Shown one piece after another: positions 47,164 through 56,310 of a DNA stretch of 64,000 nucleotides. Location: the NCBI GenBank assembly GCA_964429235.1, contig CAYSAQ010000008.1:14278-78277 (forward strand). Direction: 5' to 3'. The DNA comes from CAYSAQ01 sp964429235 (GTDB taxonomy: Bacteria > Margulisbacteria > Riflemargulisbacteria > GWF2-35-9 > DYQY01). The position numbers and the translations under genes are program-made. The notes under the pieces are model-generated. The model did not search any database and was not told where the DNA came from. It saw nothing but the letters and a program-made list of their open reading frames with translations. The stretch's first letter is position 1. Each line of letters starts with the position of its first letter.

Positions 47164-47870
47164 TAAACCTTTTCCAGTTTTTGTATTTCAAACTTACTTA
47201 GTTCTCTATATGAGCCTAATCTTAGCTTCCCAAGCTTTAGTCCACCAATCTGAATTCTCTTTAGTCTTGTAACATCATAACCAAGAACTTGAAACATTTT
47301 ACGTATCTGTCTATTTCTGCCCTCTTTTATATGAACTTCTAATGTTAATCCAGTTTCATCCATATAAAAACATTTAGCAGACAATGTAAGCTGTCCTTCC
47401 AAAAGAATACCTTTCTCAAAACGCTCATAAGCTTTTTCGGCTAATGGATTATTAATTGTTACTCTATAAATCTTGATAATCTTGTTTGTTGGATGAATAA
47501 CCCTATTGGTAAGCTCGCCATCATTTGTTAACAACAACAACCCCATACTCTGTCTATCTAATCTTCCGACAGCATGTAGTCCGTTATATTCATCTGGAAG
47601 CAACTCATAAATTGTTTTGCGATATTTGGGATCATCTTTTGTAGTTATATAATCTTTAGGTTTATTAAGCATTACGTATTTCTTTGCATTAATATTAATC
47701 TGCTTGTTAAGGAAAAATACTTTATCCTTAGCTGGATCTACCTTTACGCCAGACTCCTTAACTTTCTTACCATTAACAGTTACAAGTCCTGAAGCAATAT
47801 ATTCCTCACACTTCCTTCGAGAACCTACTCCAGACTCAGCCATAAATTTTTGAAGTCTTACTTGAACCAT
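47163..47870 (-). CDS. rluB: pseudouridine synthase of the RluB/RsuA family
   Basis: A 235-residue protein with an N-terminal S4 domain (VRLQKFMAESGVGSRRKCEE) and a catalytic domain with HAVGRLDRQSMGLLLLTNDG. The Asp in GRLD is the catalytic nucleophile; the usual Thr in the following turn is Ser here. It converts uridine to pseudouridine in ribosomal RNA, probably 23S. It overlaps trpS and the radical SAM gene by one base each. RsuA/RluE alternatives are possible; the S4 domain and length favour RluB. Confidence 0.88.
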   Translation of the reverse strand: MVQVRLQKFMAESGVGSRRKCEEYIASGLVTVNGKKVKESGVKVDPAKDKVFFLNKQININAKKYVMLNKPKDYITTKDDPKYRKTIYELLPDEYNGLHAVGRLDRQSMGLLLLTNDGELTNRVIHPTNKIIKIYRVTINNPLAEKAYERFEKGILLEGQLTLSAKCFYMDETGLTLEVHIKEGRNRQIRKMFQVLGYDVTRLKRIQIGGLKLGKLRLGSYRELSKFEIQKLEKV

Positions 47871-48850
47871 TAGTTAATCTTAATAATTTTCTTAATATCA
47901 TCCAGTGTTTTTGATGCTATTTTTCTTGCTTTCTCGTTACCAGCAATAATAATTTTATCTAACTCTGCCTTATCGGCAATTAACAACTGTCTCTTTTCTC
48001 TTATCGGCTTCATAAAGGCAAGCAGTTCATCCAACAGTTCTTTTTTGCAGTCAACACATCCGATAGCGGCAGTTTTGCATCCCTCCTCAACCTTAGATCC
48101 CTGACCAAAAATTTGATGAAAAGCATATACGCCACATACATCAGGATTCCCCGGATCGGTTCTTTTTAACCGTTGAGGATCAGTAAACATTGTTTTAATC
48201 TTCTTAACAATAGTATCTTCATCATCTGCAAAATAAATCGCATTTCCATAACTTTTGCTCATTTTTCTACCATCTGTACCAGACAAAACTGGAACATCAG
48301 TATATAAATCAGTAGGTTCCTTAAAAAAATTAGTTTTATAAAGAAAATTAAATCTTCTTGCAATCTCTCTTGTAAGTTCAAGATGAGGTGCTTGATCCTT
48401 CCCAACTGGAACTGCATCAGCCATATACATCAATATGTCACCTGCCATTAAAACGGGATAACCCAAAAATCCATATGTATTAAGATCTCTACCTTTCAAA
48501 TCCTCAATTTTACTCTTATAAGTAGGAACTCTTTCTAGCCATGGCAAGGGAGTAATCATTGATAGAATTAAATGAAGCTCTGCGTGTTCTGGTAAATATG
48601 ACTGCACAAACAATGTTGCCTCGTTTGTATTAATGCCACATGCAATAAGATCAGCAACTACTTCATATGTATTTTCTTTTATACTTACATCTTGGTCATA
48701 GGATGTAGTTAATGCATGCAAATCCGCCACAAAATAATAAGCATCATACTTATTCTGCAAATCCGCCCAATTCTTAACTGCTCCAAAGTAATTTCCTAAA
48801 TGAATTTTACCTGTAGATTGAATACCACTTAATAAACGCTTTTTATGCAT
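47870..48850 (-). CDS. trpS: tryptophanyl-tRNA synthetase
   Basis: A 326-residue class I enzyme, the normal bacterial length. The HIGH-type motif is TGKIHLGNYFGA near the N-terminus and the KMSKS motif is GRKMSKSYGNAI near residue 195. The Cys-rich stretch CKTAAIGCVDCKKELLDELL is typical of one TrpRS subgroup. It charges tRNA-Trp. The ATG at 48850 has AAGGAG six bases upstream; rluB follows with a one-base overlap. Confidence 0.96.
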   Translation of the reverse strand: MHKKRLLSGIQSTGKIHLGNYFGAVKNWADLQNKYDAYYFVADLHALTTSYDQDVSIKENTYEVVADLIACGINTNEATLFVQSYLPEHAELHLILSMITPLPWLERVPTYKSKIEDLKGRDLNTYGFLGYPVLMAGDILMYMADAVPVGKDQAPHLELTREIARRFNFLYKTNFFKEPTDLYTDVPVLSGTDGRKMSKSYGNAIYFADDEDTIVKKIKTMFTDPQRLKRTDPGNPDVCGVYAFHQIFGQGSKVEEGCKTAAIGCVDCKKELLDELLAFMKPIREKRQLLIADKAELDKIIIAGNEKARKIASKTLDDIKKIIKIN

Positions 48851-48897
48851 AACTAACTCCTTAACTTAATCATATAACTCATATTCTATGGACAGAA

Positions 48898-49578
48898 TTA
48901 TAACATATTCGCTTCTGTTAGGGTAACAAACTCGTACCCTTTTGAATGAACATAATCAATAACTTCAGGCAATGCCGCTATAGAAATCTCGCTACCGTTA
49001 TGCATTAGAATGATTGCACCTGGCTCTAATCTTTTTTGCAACAACGAAAGAATGTTATTCACTCTTTTGCTTATATACTCTGGACTAACCTCTTGGCCTT
49101 TATATAAAAAATCATTTGCATTAATGCTCCATCCAACTGGCTTCAACCCATAATAGCTCACGGTATCTAATACTATTTTATTTGCTCTTCCGCCAGGTGG
49201 TCTAAAATACTTAGGAACAAAACCCAAAATATTCTCAAATACCTTATTTGTTTCTGAAATCTCTTCATCTATACGTTGGTCAATGAATTTATCCAACCGT
49301 ACATGTCGATAAGAATGGTTCCCTAAATCATGTCCTTCATAATAAATTTTCTTCACTAATTCTGGATGTTCTATCATGCGCGATCCAATTAAAAAGAAAG
49401 ACGCCTTTACTTTATTTTTCTTCAAAGTCTCTAATATCCTATCTGTATATAAATAAGAGGGCCCATCGTCAAAAGTTAATACAACTTGTTTTTTCTTTGT
49501 TTTAAATTCCATAGGCATGCCATCTGGGTTATACCCAAAGGTAATTGTTGCAAACAAACAAAACAAAAGAAGCTTCAC
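48898..49578 (-). CDS. secreted polysaccharide deacetylase (NodB family)
   Basis: A 226-residue protein with a short signal peptide (MKLLLFCLFATITFGYNPDG). The NodB domain carries VLTFDDGPSYLYTDRIL (catalytic Asp and metal Asp), the metal motif HSYRH, FRPPGGRA and a C-terminal LMHNGS. All catalytic elements are present. It removes acetyl groups from a surface polysaccharide such as peptidoglycan, chitin-like or PNAG-like glycan. The GTG start overlaps the queE stop by one base, so it is expressed with queE. Confidence 0.9.
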   Translation of the reverse strand: MKLLLFCLFATITFGYNPDGMPMEFKTKKKQVVLTFDDGPSYLYTDRILETLKKNKVKASFFLIGSRMIEHPELVKKIYYEGHDLGNHSYRHVRLDKFIDQRIDEEISETNKVFENILGFVPKYFRPPGGRANKIVLDTVSYYGLKPVGWSINANDFLYKGQEVSPEYISKRVNNILSLLQKRLEPGAIILMHNGSEISIAALPEVIDYVHSKGYEFVTLTEANML

Positions 49579-50225
49579 TAGTGGACACCCATCATCTTAT
49601 GGGTCTGTGGAATGGCGCGAATGTCATTTATATATTTCTTAAGCAAATTGTAAGCATTTATTATTTGCTCCTCTGATGGGCCATGTTTTATTTTCTTACA
49701 AGGGCTTACTGGCTGAACTATCACAGGGATATTTTTATCAATTGAAGCCATAAGCTTTCCGAATTCTCTAATCTCCAATATCCTTGTATCTGGCAAGAGC
49801 ACATATTTCACATACACGTCTTCATCCTTTACCATACGCAAAGACTCTTCAAACTCTTTTTCATATCCTGGTTTATAGTCCATGGAATAAATATCTACCT
49901 TACCTAATACTTCATTAAGATGACCAGGCAAAGTCCCATTTGTCTCAAGCATAATAGGAAGATTTAGCTTTGGCAAAACCTTAAGCAAGTCATTAACTTG
50001 TAATAAAGGCTCTCCTCCAGTGATAGAAATAGAATGATGCCAAGTTTTATTTAGCTCATTAACTTCTGCAACTATATCTTCTGGCTTCCAGTATTTACCC
50101 TCATCTACATTCTCATCACAATAATCACAAGAAATATTACAACCTGTTGTCCGTATAAAAATCTGTTTATATCCTACATAGATGCCTTCGCCTTGAACTG
50201 ATGAAAATATCTCACTTAAATGCAT
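49578..50225 (-). CDS. queE: 7-carboxy-7-deazaguanine synthase QueE
   Basis: A 215-residue radical SAM enzyme: FSSVQGEGIYVGYKQIFIRT, the cluster motif CNISCDYC, and SITGGEPLL. It performs the ring contraction step of queuosine/7-deazaguanine synthesis. The neighbouring enzymes of the pathway (QueC, QueD, QueF) are not in the window. It is divergent from the serine dehydratase gene. Confidence 0.93.
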   Translation of the reverse strand: MHLSEIFSSVQGEGIYVGYKQIFIRTTGCNISCDYCDENVDEGKYWKPEDIVAEVNELNKTWHHSISITGGEPLLQVNDLLKVLPKLNLPIMLETNGTLPGHLNEVLGKVDIYSMDYKPGYEKEFEESLRMVKDEDVYVKYVLLPDTRILEIREFGKLMASIDKNIPVIVQPVSPCKKIKHGPSEEQIINAYNLLKKYINDIRAIPQTHKMMGVH

Positions 50226-50318
50226 AATTAGATTATAATCCTACGACCACTCAATGACCACCCCCAAGTCACAAAGAGTGATAACTATAAATGAGTGAGA
50301 CTATCGCAATCTCTTTAC

Positions 50319-50324
50319 GATAAT
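50319..50324 (+). promoter_or_regulatory. -10 box placed for a leaderless serine dehydratase mRNA
   Basis: GATAAT ends six bases before the ATG at 50330, which would place transcription start at the start codon itself. No Shine-Dalgarno precedes that ATG, and no good -35 box is seen. The same arrangement occurs at 58097-58102. Confidence 0.35.
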
Positions 50325-50329
50325 AGTAT

Positions 50330-51712
50330 ATGCAACTTAAGCTTATTTCTTTTCAGTCTAATATCAAAAAACCTATAAATGAATTTTTAAAGATTATCAT
50401 TGGTCCATCCAGCTCACATACTTTTGGTGCCCGTAGGATTGGCGAATTCATTAGAAAATCAATAGCTGAATCACCAGACATTACTAAAGGACAATTAAAA
50501 CTAAAATTTCTTTCAAGTATGGCAATGACAGGGAAAGGACATAATTCTGACATTGCAATAACGGCAGGTCTATTAGGACTAAGTCTCGAAGATACATTTT
50601 CGGCAATTGACATAATAAAACAAAAAGGTTTCATAATAAATATAGATGGGAAACTGATAAACTTTGACCCGACCATGGATATTGTATGGGACAAAAAAAC
50701 TGTCATTAGTTCACACCCAAACTCAATAATTGCATTATTTCCTAATGGGAAAGAACAATTATTCGAATCACTTGGAGGTGGAGTAGTAAGACCGGATCTA
50801 ATGCCTGCTAAATATAAAAATTGCCCAAAGGAATTATCTTTTTACAACCTATCTGGATTCATAAAAAAAGCAAATAGATTCAATGGTTCAATTTATGATT
50901 TTTTAATTAGCAGAGAACTAGCTATAACAGGTAAATCAGAAAAAGAGATACTGGATGAGCTTAGACTCAAACTTTCATATATGTTTAAAGGAATAGATAA
51001 AGGACGCATGAAACAAGGAGACTTGCTAAGTCAAACTACTTACAGGTCACATGCCCTATTTAAATATTTCTTATCTCAGCCGAATGTATACGACTATAAA
51101 AACATCACTTATGCAGCAGCTATAGCTTCAACAGAACATAGTGCTACTGGCGGAATAACTATCTCAGCACCAACAGCAGGTGGTGGAGGAGTTCTTCCAG
51201 GTGTGTTATATGGCCTGCATCATCTGGGTGTTGCTAAGGGGAAACTAGCTAAATCGTTACTTATTGCTGGAACATTGGGACTCATAATCGAACACAATGC
51301 TTGTATATCTGGCGCAGAAGCTGGATGTACTTTTGAAATAGGGGCTGCCGCATCAATGTCAGCAGGAGCATCTGTATACGCAAGAAAAAATGACTCAGCA
51401 TCACCCGTCAACAAATATATGCTTCTTGAAAAAATACATCAAGCAGCTGAAATGGTCTTAGAACACAACTGGAATTTAGGTTGCGACTGTGTTGGTGGAA
51501 AAGTTGTGATACCATGTATTGAAAGAAATGGAGAAAAAGCATTTGGAGCTTCGGGAACAGCTGACATAGTGCTAGCGCCTAATACTAGATATTCTCCGAG
51601 AGTTGATTTCGACAAATTAGTAAAAATAGCTTATTTGTATGGGAAGAGACTACCAAATGGACTAAGAGAAACTGGAATAGATGGCGTTTGTAATGCTCTA
51701 AAAGATAATTAA
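50330..51712 (+). CDS. sdaA: L-serine dehydratase, iron-sulfur type, single chain
   Basis: A 460-residue enzyme joining the beta part (GPSSSHTFGARRIGEF, GKGHNSDIAITAGLLG) and the alpha part (STEHSATGGITISAPTAGG, ACISGAEAGC, CDCVGGKVVIPC). The Cys residues are the ligands of the [4Fe-4S] cluster that activates serine. It converts L-serine to pyruvate and ammonia. The start has no ribosome-binding site and may be leaderless. It converges with pcrA: the two stop codons overlap in a shared TTAA. Confidence 0.93.
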   Translation: MQLKLISFQSNIKKPINEFLKIIIGPSSSHTFGARRIGEFIRKSIAESPDITKGQLKLKFLSSMAMTGKGHNSDIAITAGLLGLSLEDTFSAIDIIKQKGFIINIDGKLINFDPTMDIVWDKKTVISSHPNSIIALFPNGKEQLFESLGGGVVRPDLMPAKYKNCPKELSFYNLSGFIKKANRFNGSIYDFLISRELAITGKSEKEILDELRLKLSYMFKGIDKGRMKQGDLLSQTTYRSHALFKYFLSQPNVYDYKNITYAAAIASTEHSATGGITISAPTAGGGGVLPGVLYGLHHLGVAKGKLAKSLLIAGTLGLIIEHNACISGAEAGCTFEIGAAASMSAGASVYARKNDSASPVNKYMLLEKIHQAAEMVLEHNWNLGCDCVGGKVVIPCIERNGEKAFGASGTADIVLAPNTRYSPRVDFDKLVKIAYLYGKRLPNGLRETGIDGVCNALKDN

Positions 51713-53919
51713 ATTTTGTTTAACTTTGCATATTTAGGCATAACTAATTTCGATTCCTGCCCAAACTTAACCTGCAAAGAAATATCATTACCTGAACCAA
51801 ATGTTTGTTGAACTATTCCATCACCAAAATTTTCAGAATTAACAACATCTCCAACTTTAAAATCCATAACCTTTGGCATATCTTCTGGCTGATCATAGTC
51901 TTTATTGAATACTCCTGCACCCATTGGAGGTTTTTTAACTTTATATTCTTTTATTGATGCTAGTTTCTCTACGATGTGGTTAAACCCACTCAGTTTTTTG
52001 CTTAAATTGACAGTCAAAAGTTCTGGAGGCATTTCATAGAAAAATCTACTTATCTCCTGAGGTGTAGTTGACCCATATGAGCCTCTATTACTCGCAGCAG
52101 ACATATATACTTCTTTTCTTGCTCTAGTAACAGCTACATAACATAACCTACGTTCTTCTTCTATTTCAGAAGGAGAATCCATAGCCTGGAAATGTGGAAG
52201 CATATTTTCTTCTAAGCCTAAAATAAAGACATTGTCATACTCCAAACCTTTTGCAGAATGCATTGTCATAAGCGTCAACGCATCATCAAGCTCATTTCCC
52301 TCATCCTGACTTGTCAGCAACGTGCTCATTGAAATAAACTCATCTAATGGGTAATTTTGCTCTGCAGCTGCCTTTTTCAATTCATCCAAATTCTCAAGAC
52401 GAGCTTTAGCTTCAACAGTCTTATCCTGTTGCAACATTGTTCTATACCCCGTACGTTTTAAAATAAGCTCAATAATGTCGCCCACAGACAAATTATCTAA
52501 TTCTTTTTCTTCCTGCAAAGAAGTTATCAATTCTTTAAAACTAGCCAAAGCAGGAAACCCTCTTATATCGCTCAATTCACTTATAACATTAAAACAAGAT
52601 TCGCCCTTCTCAATTGCTTTCTCTTGTACCTTTTGCAAAGTAAGTTTCCCAATCTTTCTAGAAGGAACATTTACTACACGCTGGAACGCTATATCATCAT
52701 TGGGATTTAATAATAATTTTAAGTAGGCAAAGACATCTTTTATTTCTTTACGATCATAAAAACGAAGACCACCATAAATCCTATAAGGAATATTATTTTG
52801 CATTAAAATGTTTTCTAATACCCTACTCATTGCATTTGTTCTATACAACAAAGCAATCTCTTTTGGGTCTACGCCCTTATCTAAAATCATTTTAATTTTA
52901 TTAGCTACATATTCTGCCTCATCATATTCATTCTGAGCTACATAAAAAGTTGCCTTTTCTCCACCCTTTTGATCAGTCCACAAAGATTTATCTTTACGCA
53001 TTTTATTATTAATAATCACGCTATTTGCTATATTAAGTATATTAGAAGTAGAGCGATAGTTCTGCTCAAGCAAAACCACCTTTGCATCTTGAAAATCTTT
53101 CTCGAAGTTCAAAATATTTTGAAGGTTAGCACCTCTCCATGAATATATATTCTGATCCGTATCTCCAACAACAAACAAACGTCTATGTTTACTACTTAAC
53201 ATATAGCTAATATGGTATTGAGGCATATTGATATCTTGATACTCATCAATTAAAACAAATTCAAACTTTTTCTGAAACTTCTCTAAAATATCCTCTTCCT
53301 GTTTCAATAATAAAACAGTATTAATTAAAAGGTCATCAAAATCCATTGCATTATTATGCTTAAGTCTGGCTTGATATTCCTCATATACTTTTGCGGTAAC
53401 CTGAAGTAAATCAGTATCAGCTTTTTCTTTATACTGCTCAGGAAATATAAATGAATTCTTAGCTTTACTTATCTGATAAGAAATAGCTTTTGGTTTAAAC
53501 TTCTCTGCATCAATAATTAAATCTGAAAAAATCTGTTTTATAAGGGATACTTGGTCTGAAGAATCATATACTACAAAGTTTTTCTCATAGCCTAATCTGT
53601 CTGCATGCATCTTAAGAACACGAAATCCAAATGAATGAAAAGTCATTATCCAGTTATCATGAGCAGAACTATGCTCTGGACCGACTAACTTAGCAACTCT
53701 TTCTTTCATTTCTGCCGCAGCCTTATTTGTAAAAGTAACTGCTAAAATATTGCTTAATTTGACATTATATTTTTGAACTAGATGCGCTATCTTATGAGTA
53801 AGCACTCTTGTTTTACCACTACCGGCACCAGCCATTATAAGTAATGGGCCGTCTGTATATAAAACAGCCTCTGCTTGTTGTGGGTTTAAACCTTCTACAA
53901 TTTTTTCGGAGTTAGTCAT
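51709..53919 (-). CDS. pcrA: UvrD/PcrA-type DNA helicase
   Basis: A 736-residue superfamily 1A helicase with the full motif set: AGAGSGKTRVLTHK (Walker A), LIDEYQDIN, VVGDTDQNIYSWRGA, LEQNYRS, TMHSAKGLEYDNVFILGLEE and CYVAVTRARK. The C-terminal Tudor-like tail (VMDFKVGDVVNSENFGDGIV) is typical of PcrA/UvrD. It unwinds DNA in repair and removes proteins from DNA. The last four bases overlap the end of sdaA. Confidence 0.95.
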   Translation of the reverse strand: MTNSEKIVEGLNPQQAEAVLYTDGPLLIMAGAGSGKTRVLTHKIAHLVQKYNVKLSNILAVTFTNKAAAEMKERVAKLVGPEHSSAHDNWIMTFHSFGFRVLKMHADRLGYEKNFVVYDSSDQVSLIKQIFSDLIIDAEKFKPKAISYQISKAKNSFIFPEQYKEKADTDLLQVTAKVYEEYQARLKHNNAMDFDDLLINTVLLLKQEEDILEKFQKKFEFVLIDEYQDINMPQYHISYMLSSKHRRLFVVGDTDQNIYSWRGANLQNILNFEKDFQDAKVVLLEQNYRSTSNILNIANSVIINNKMRKDKSLWTDQKGGEKATFYVAQNEYDEAEYVANKIKMILDKGVDPKEIALLYRTNAMSRVLENILMQNNIPYRIYGGLRFYDRKEIKDVFAYLKLLLNPNDDIAFQRVVNVPSRKIGKLTLQKVQEKAIEKGESCFNVISELSDIRGFPALASFKELITSLQEEKELDNLSVGDIIELILKRTGYRTMLQQDKTVEAKARLENLDELKKAAAEQNYPLDEFISMSTLLTSQDEGNELDDALTLMTMHSAKGLEYDNVFILGLEENMLPHFQAMDSPSEIEEERRLCYVAVTRARKEVYMSAASNRGSYGSTTPQEISRFFYEMPPELLTVNLSKKLSGFNHIVEKLASIKEYKVKKPPMGAGVFNKDYDQPEDMPKVMDFKVGDVVNSENFGDGIVQQTFGSGNDISLQVKFGQESKLVMPKYAKLNKI

Positions 53920-53964
53920 TGCATAATCAATTATGAACTCAATCCACGAATAGTAAAAACTTAC

Positions 53965-55167
53965 TTATTCTGTTGCAAGTAGAAAATCGATGATTTTTTG
54001 ATTATCTAATTCTTCCCAAACACTTGGCATTTCTAGATTTAGAAACTCATATTCCTGTTCTTTTCTCTCAGCTACTGACCTAATATCTTCTAATTCATCT
54101 AAAAATAATTGATCAACAACATATCCATCAGCATCCGGATAATCCGATATTCTGCCGATACCAGCATTAGTGAAAATAACTAAAGTAGGAACATCAAAAG
54201 AATCAGTCAAATGATAGGCAACAGTATCTACAGTTACAACTCTATCCATACAAGAAAGAATATTAGCAAAATCATCAAAACTAGAAGATATATTTTTTAC
54301 ATTTATTAGTCTTGGGTGATTTATCCCTAAGTCTGCAATAGTAAAAACAACATAATCAGTATTATCTATGATTGCATTAACCATAGACGCAGCTTTATCT
54401 ATTGGCGCATTTCGACAATCTTGTATTGATTCAGGATTAAAATAAACTTTTTTTCTACCATCAGCTAATCTATTAATTTGTTCAACTACAATACTTTCTT
54501 GCAAAACATAATTGTTTCTTTTTCTATCTTTGGGTATATCTTCCGCTGGAATTGAAAACATCCACAAAAAACTATCAACTATTGATCGTTGATGGTATCC
54601 AGGAATCACATTAATAGCAGTGATATCGAAATAATAATCATATTCACACATTTGAGATAACTCTAATGGCTCTTGATAGATAGTGATTCCATAGCGATTA
54701 TAATACTCACTAAATTTATGGCTCTGCACATGATAGATATCAATCTGGATTTCAGAAAAATACTTCAACAACTCTTCTTCCAATATTCTATATGCTGTTA
54801 CCCCGCAAATATTATCACCATATGCTGGGCCAAACCCACCGAGTAAGGCAATCTTAGCTTTTCCACTTGGTTTTAATCTTTTAGTAAGGGGTATGAAATC
54901 TTGTCTGCTGCTCAAATCTATAGGGAGCTGGAGTCCTTCTGGAATGTTAATAGTCTGATAGGTGTTTATCCTCCCCATCATATTATTATTCTTAACATCA
55001 TTAACCATCAAGAACAAAGCGTGTCTATAGTCTGAGACATACATTTTATCTTTATATAAAGGAATATAATGTTTTTCAGCAAATTTTCTATCCGCAAATA
55101 AACCTTGTTTGTCATAATCTAAATAGGGAACTATTTGCATATCCTCAGTAGTATTAAAGAAAAGCAT
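53965..55167 (-). CDS. GT9 (heptosyltransferase)-like glycosyltransferase, 400 aa
   Basis: The start is placed at ATG 55167 (MLFFNTTEDM), because in-frame codons farther upstream cross a strong terminator and the end of another gene. Residues about 115-140 have ALLGGFGPAYGDNICGVTAY, an N-terminal Rossmann nucleotide-fold start. Near residue 325 VVTVDTVAYHLTDSFDVPTL matches the ADP-heptose-transferase C-terminal motif (DTG-x-HLA). The catalytic residues of the family are only partly recognisable. It probably transfers a sugar to a surface glycan or protein. It may be transcribed separately from the gene before it, since a terminator lies between them. Confidence 0.7.
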   Translation of the reverse strand: MLFFNTTEDMQIVPYLDYDKQGLFADRKFAEKHYIPLYKDKMYVSDYRHALFLMVNDVKNNNMMGRINTYQTINIPEGLQLPIDLSSRQDFIPLTKRLKPSGKAKIALLGGFGPAYGDNICGVTAYRILEEELLKYFSEIQIDIYHVQSHKFSEYYNRYGITIYQEPLELSQMCEYDYYFDITAINVIPGYHQRSIVDSFLWMFSIPAEDIPKDRKRNNYVLQESIVVEQINRLADGRKKVYFNPESIQDCRNAPIDKAASMVNAIIDNTDYVVFTIADLGINHPRLINVKNISSSFDDFANILSCMDRVVTVDTVAYHLTDSFDVPTLVIFTNAGIGRISDYPDADGYVVDQLFLDELEDIRSVAERKEQEYEFLNLEMPSVWEELDNQKIIDFLLATE

Positions 55168-55189
55168 ATTTCCATCATACCAAAGAGAT

Positions 55190-55219
55190 AAAAAAAAAGG
55201 GAGCCTTTCGGCTCCCTTT
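55190..55219 (-). terminator. strong rho-independent terminator
   Basis: Arms GGGAGCC and GGCTCCC flank a TTTC loop, extended by A/T pairs, and on the minus strand a run of nine T follows. It ends the transcript of the acidic protein gene at 55250-55948 and lies just before the GT9-like start. Confidence 0.92.
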
Positions 55220-55249
55220 CTAAAATCACAATTACTGTGTTTTGAGTTA

Positions 55250-55948
55250 TTATCCCTGAGCAAACTTCTGTGTTGCTTCACGCATAATGTCACCCTGAGT
55301 TTTACCTGTAGTATGTACAGCACTTACAGTATCTTTAATAATCTGTAGTTTCTGTTGTACTAAGAATAAATCACCTGGTTGTAACTCTTCTGGATTATCG
55401 ATTCCCCATGATTTCAATAATCCACCACCATCTACTTCTGTAGTTTCAAGATCTGCAGATAAAATAGCGGCATCAGTGGTTGTTTCATCAGAAGCCTTTA
55501 ATGGACTAAGGCCAACACACTCGCCATTCTTATCAATATCTACTCCCATTACCATAACATCTCCTGTATTTGCATCTAAATAAGAAATCTTTAGAGAAGC
55601 ACCACCTGGATTATCTGTAGCATCTCCAGCTGTTATATTAATTGACCAACTAGCATCAGTCTCAATCCCACCAGCTATTTCAGAATCTGGACTAATACCT
55701 ATAATATCAAAAATAGTATCAGCTAAACTTGCATCTACTACATCTCCAGCTTCGGTTACTAATGCTTTTACCTCAGTATCATCCAATCTCTCCATAGCAT
55801 ATGCATTGCCATTTTGAGAAACTACCTGCTTACCACCCATTTCCATAGTTGCTTTTAGAATATCTAAACTCAACGAATTCATAGTATCGGCTACAGCACC
55901 CATTGCGTTATCTCTATTAATCTCACCTGCGAATGAAAAATTACTCAT
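55250..55948 (-). CDS. unknown acidic protein, 232 aa
   Basis: The ATG at 55948 has AAGGGG seven bases upstream. The N-terminal third is helical and Met-rich (DTMNSLSLDILKATMEMGGK). The middle is strand-rich and acidic (DTNPGG-type turns, GVDIDKNGECVG). The last 40 residues are a basic helix (LFLVQQKLQIIKDTVSAVHT). No signal peptide or membrane helix is present and no family is recognised. A long structured leader and a strong terminator frame it as a single-gene transcript, which often marks an abundant protein. The non-Sec N-terminus and helical ends would allow type III export, but that is speculation. Confidence 0.7.
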   Translation of the reverse strand: MSNFSFAGEINRDNAMGAVADTMNSLSLDILKATMEMGGKQVVSQNGNAYAMERLDDTEVKALVTEAGDVVDASLADTIFDIIGISPDSEIAGGIETDASWSINITAGDATDNPGGASLKISYLDANTGDVMVMGVDIDKNGECVGLSPLKASDETTTDAAILSADLETTEVDGGGLLKSWGIDNPEELQPGDLFLVQQKLQIIKDTVSAVHTTGKTQGDIMREATQKFAQG

Positions 55949-55990
55949 ATAAATTCCCCTTTTCTTTGTTTGTATTTTTGTTTTGCCTTT

Positions 55991-56049
55991 AAAAAACTCT
56001 CAGATCTTCAGGTCTTAGAGCAAGAAACCTTTCAGGACTTATAAGGTTT
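55991..56049 (-). promoter_or_regulatory. leader with two hairpins, the second followed by T6 (terminator or attenuator)
   Basis: On the minus strand the first stem is AAACCTT/AAGGTTT. The second is an imperfect stem CTCTAAGACC-TGAA-GATCTGAGAG followed by six T. It lies between the SulP gene and the acidic-protein gene. It could end the SulP transcript or attenuate the next gene. The remainder of 55949-56310 is AT-rich with no gene visible. Confidence 0.45.
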
Positions 56050-56310
56050 TCTTTTATTTAATGTTCCCCCTCCCGAGTATAAACTTAGTTTGGGCTATTA
56101 ATATTTACATATTTCGCCCTCCACAATACTAATATCGCCAATAATGCTTATTTTTATGTATTTATTATTTATGGTGGGTTCTTGATTGTTTATATTATAT
56201 AAATTGTAATACTCTATACGACAATAATTATTAGTCATTCGATACTAAATCACTATTGGGCTAAAAAGGAAGTGTGAAATTCCCATGAATCTATAATTTA
56301 CAGGAAATAT

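Noticed and set aside
53965..55323. Longer start for the GT9-like protein inside the upstream gene
   Set aside because: It would require transcription through a strong terminator, and the extra residues include the terminator sequence.
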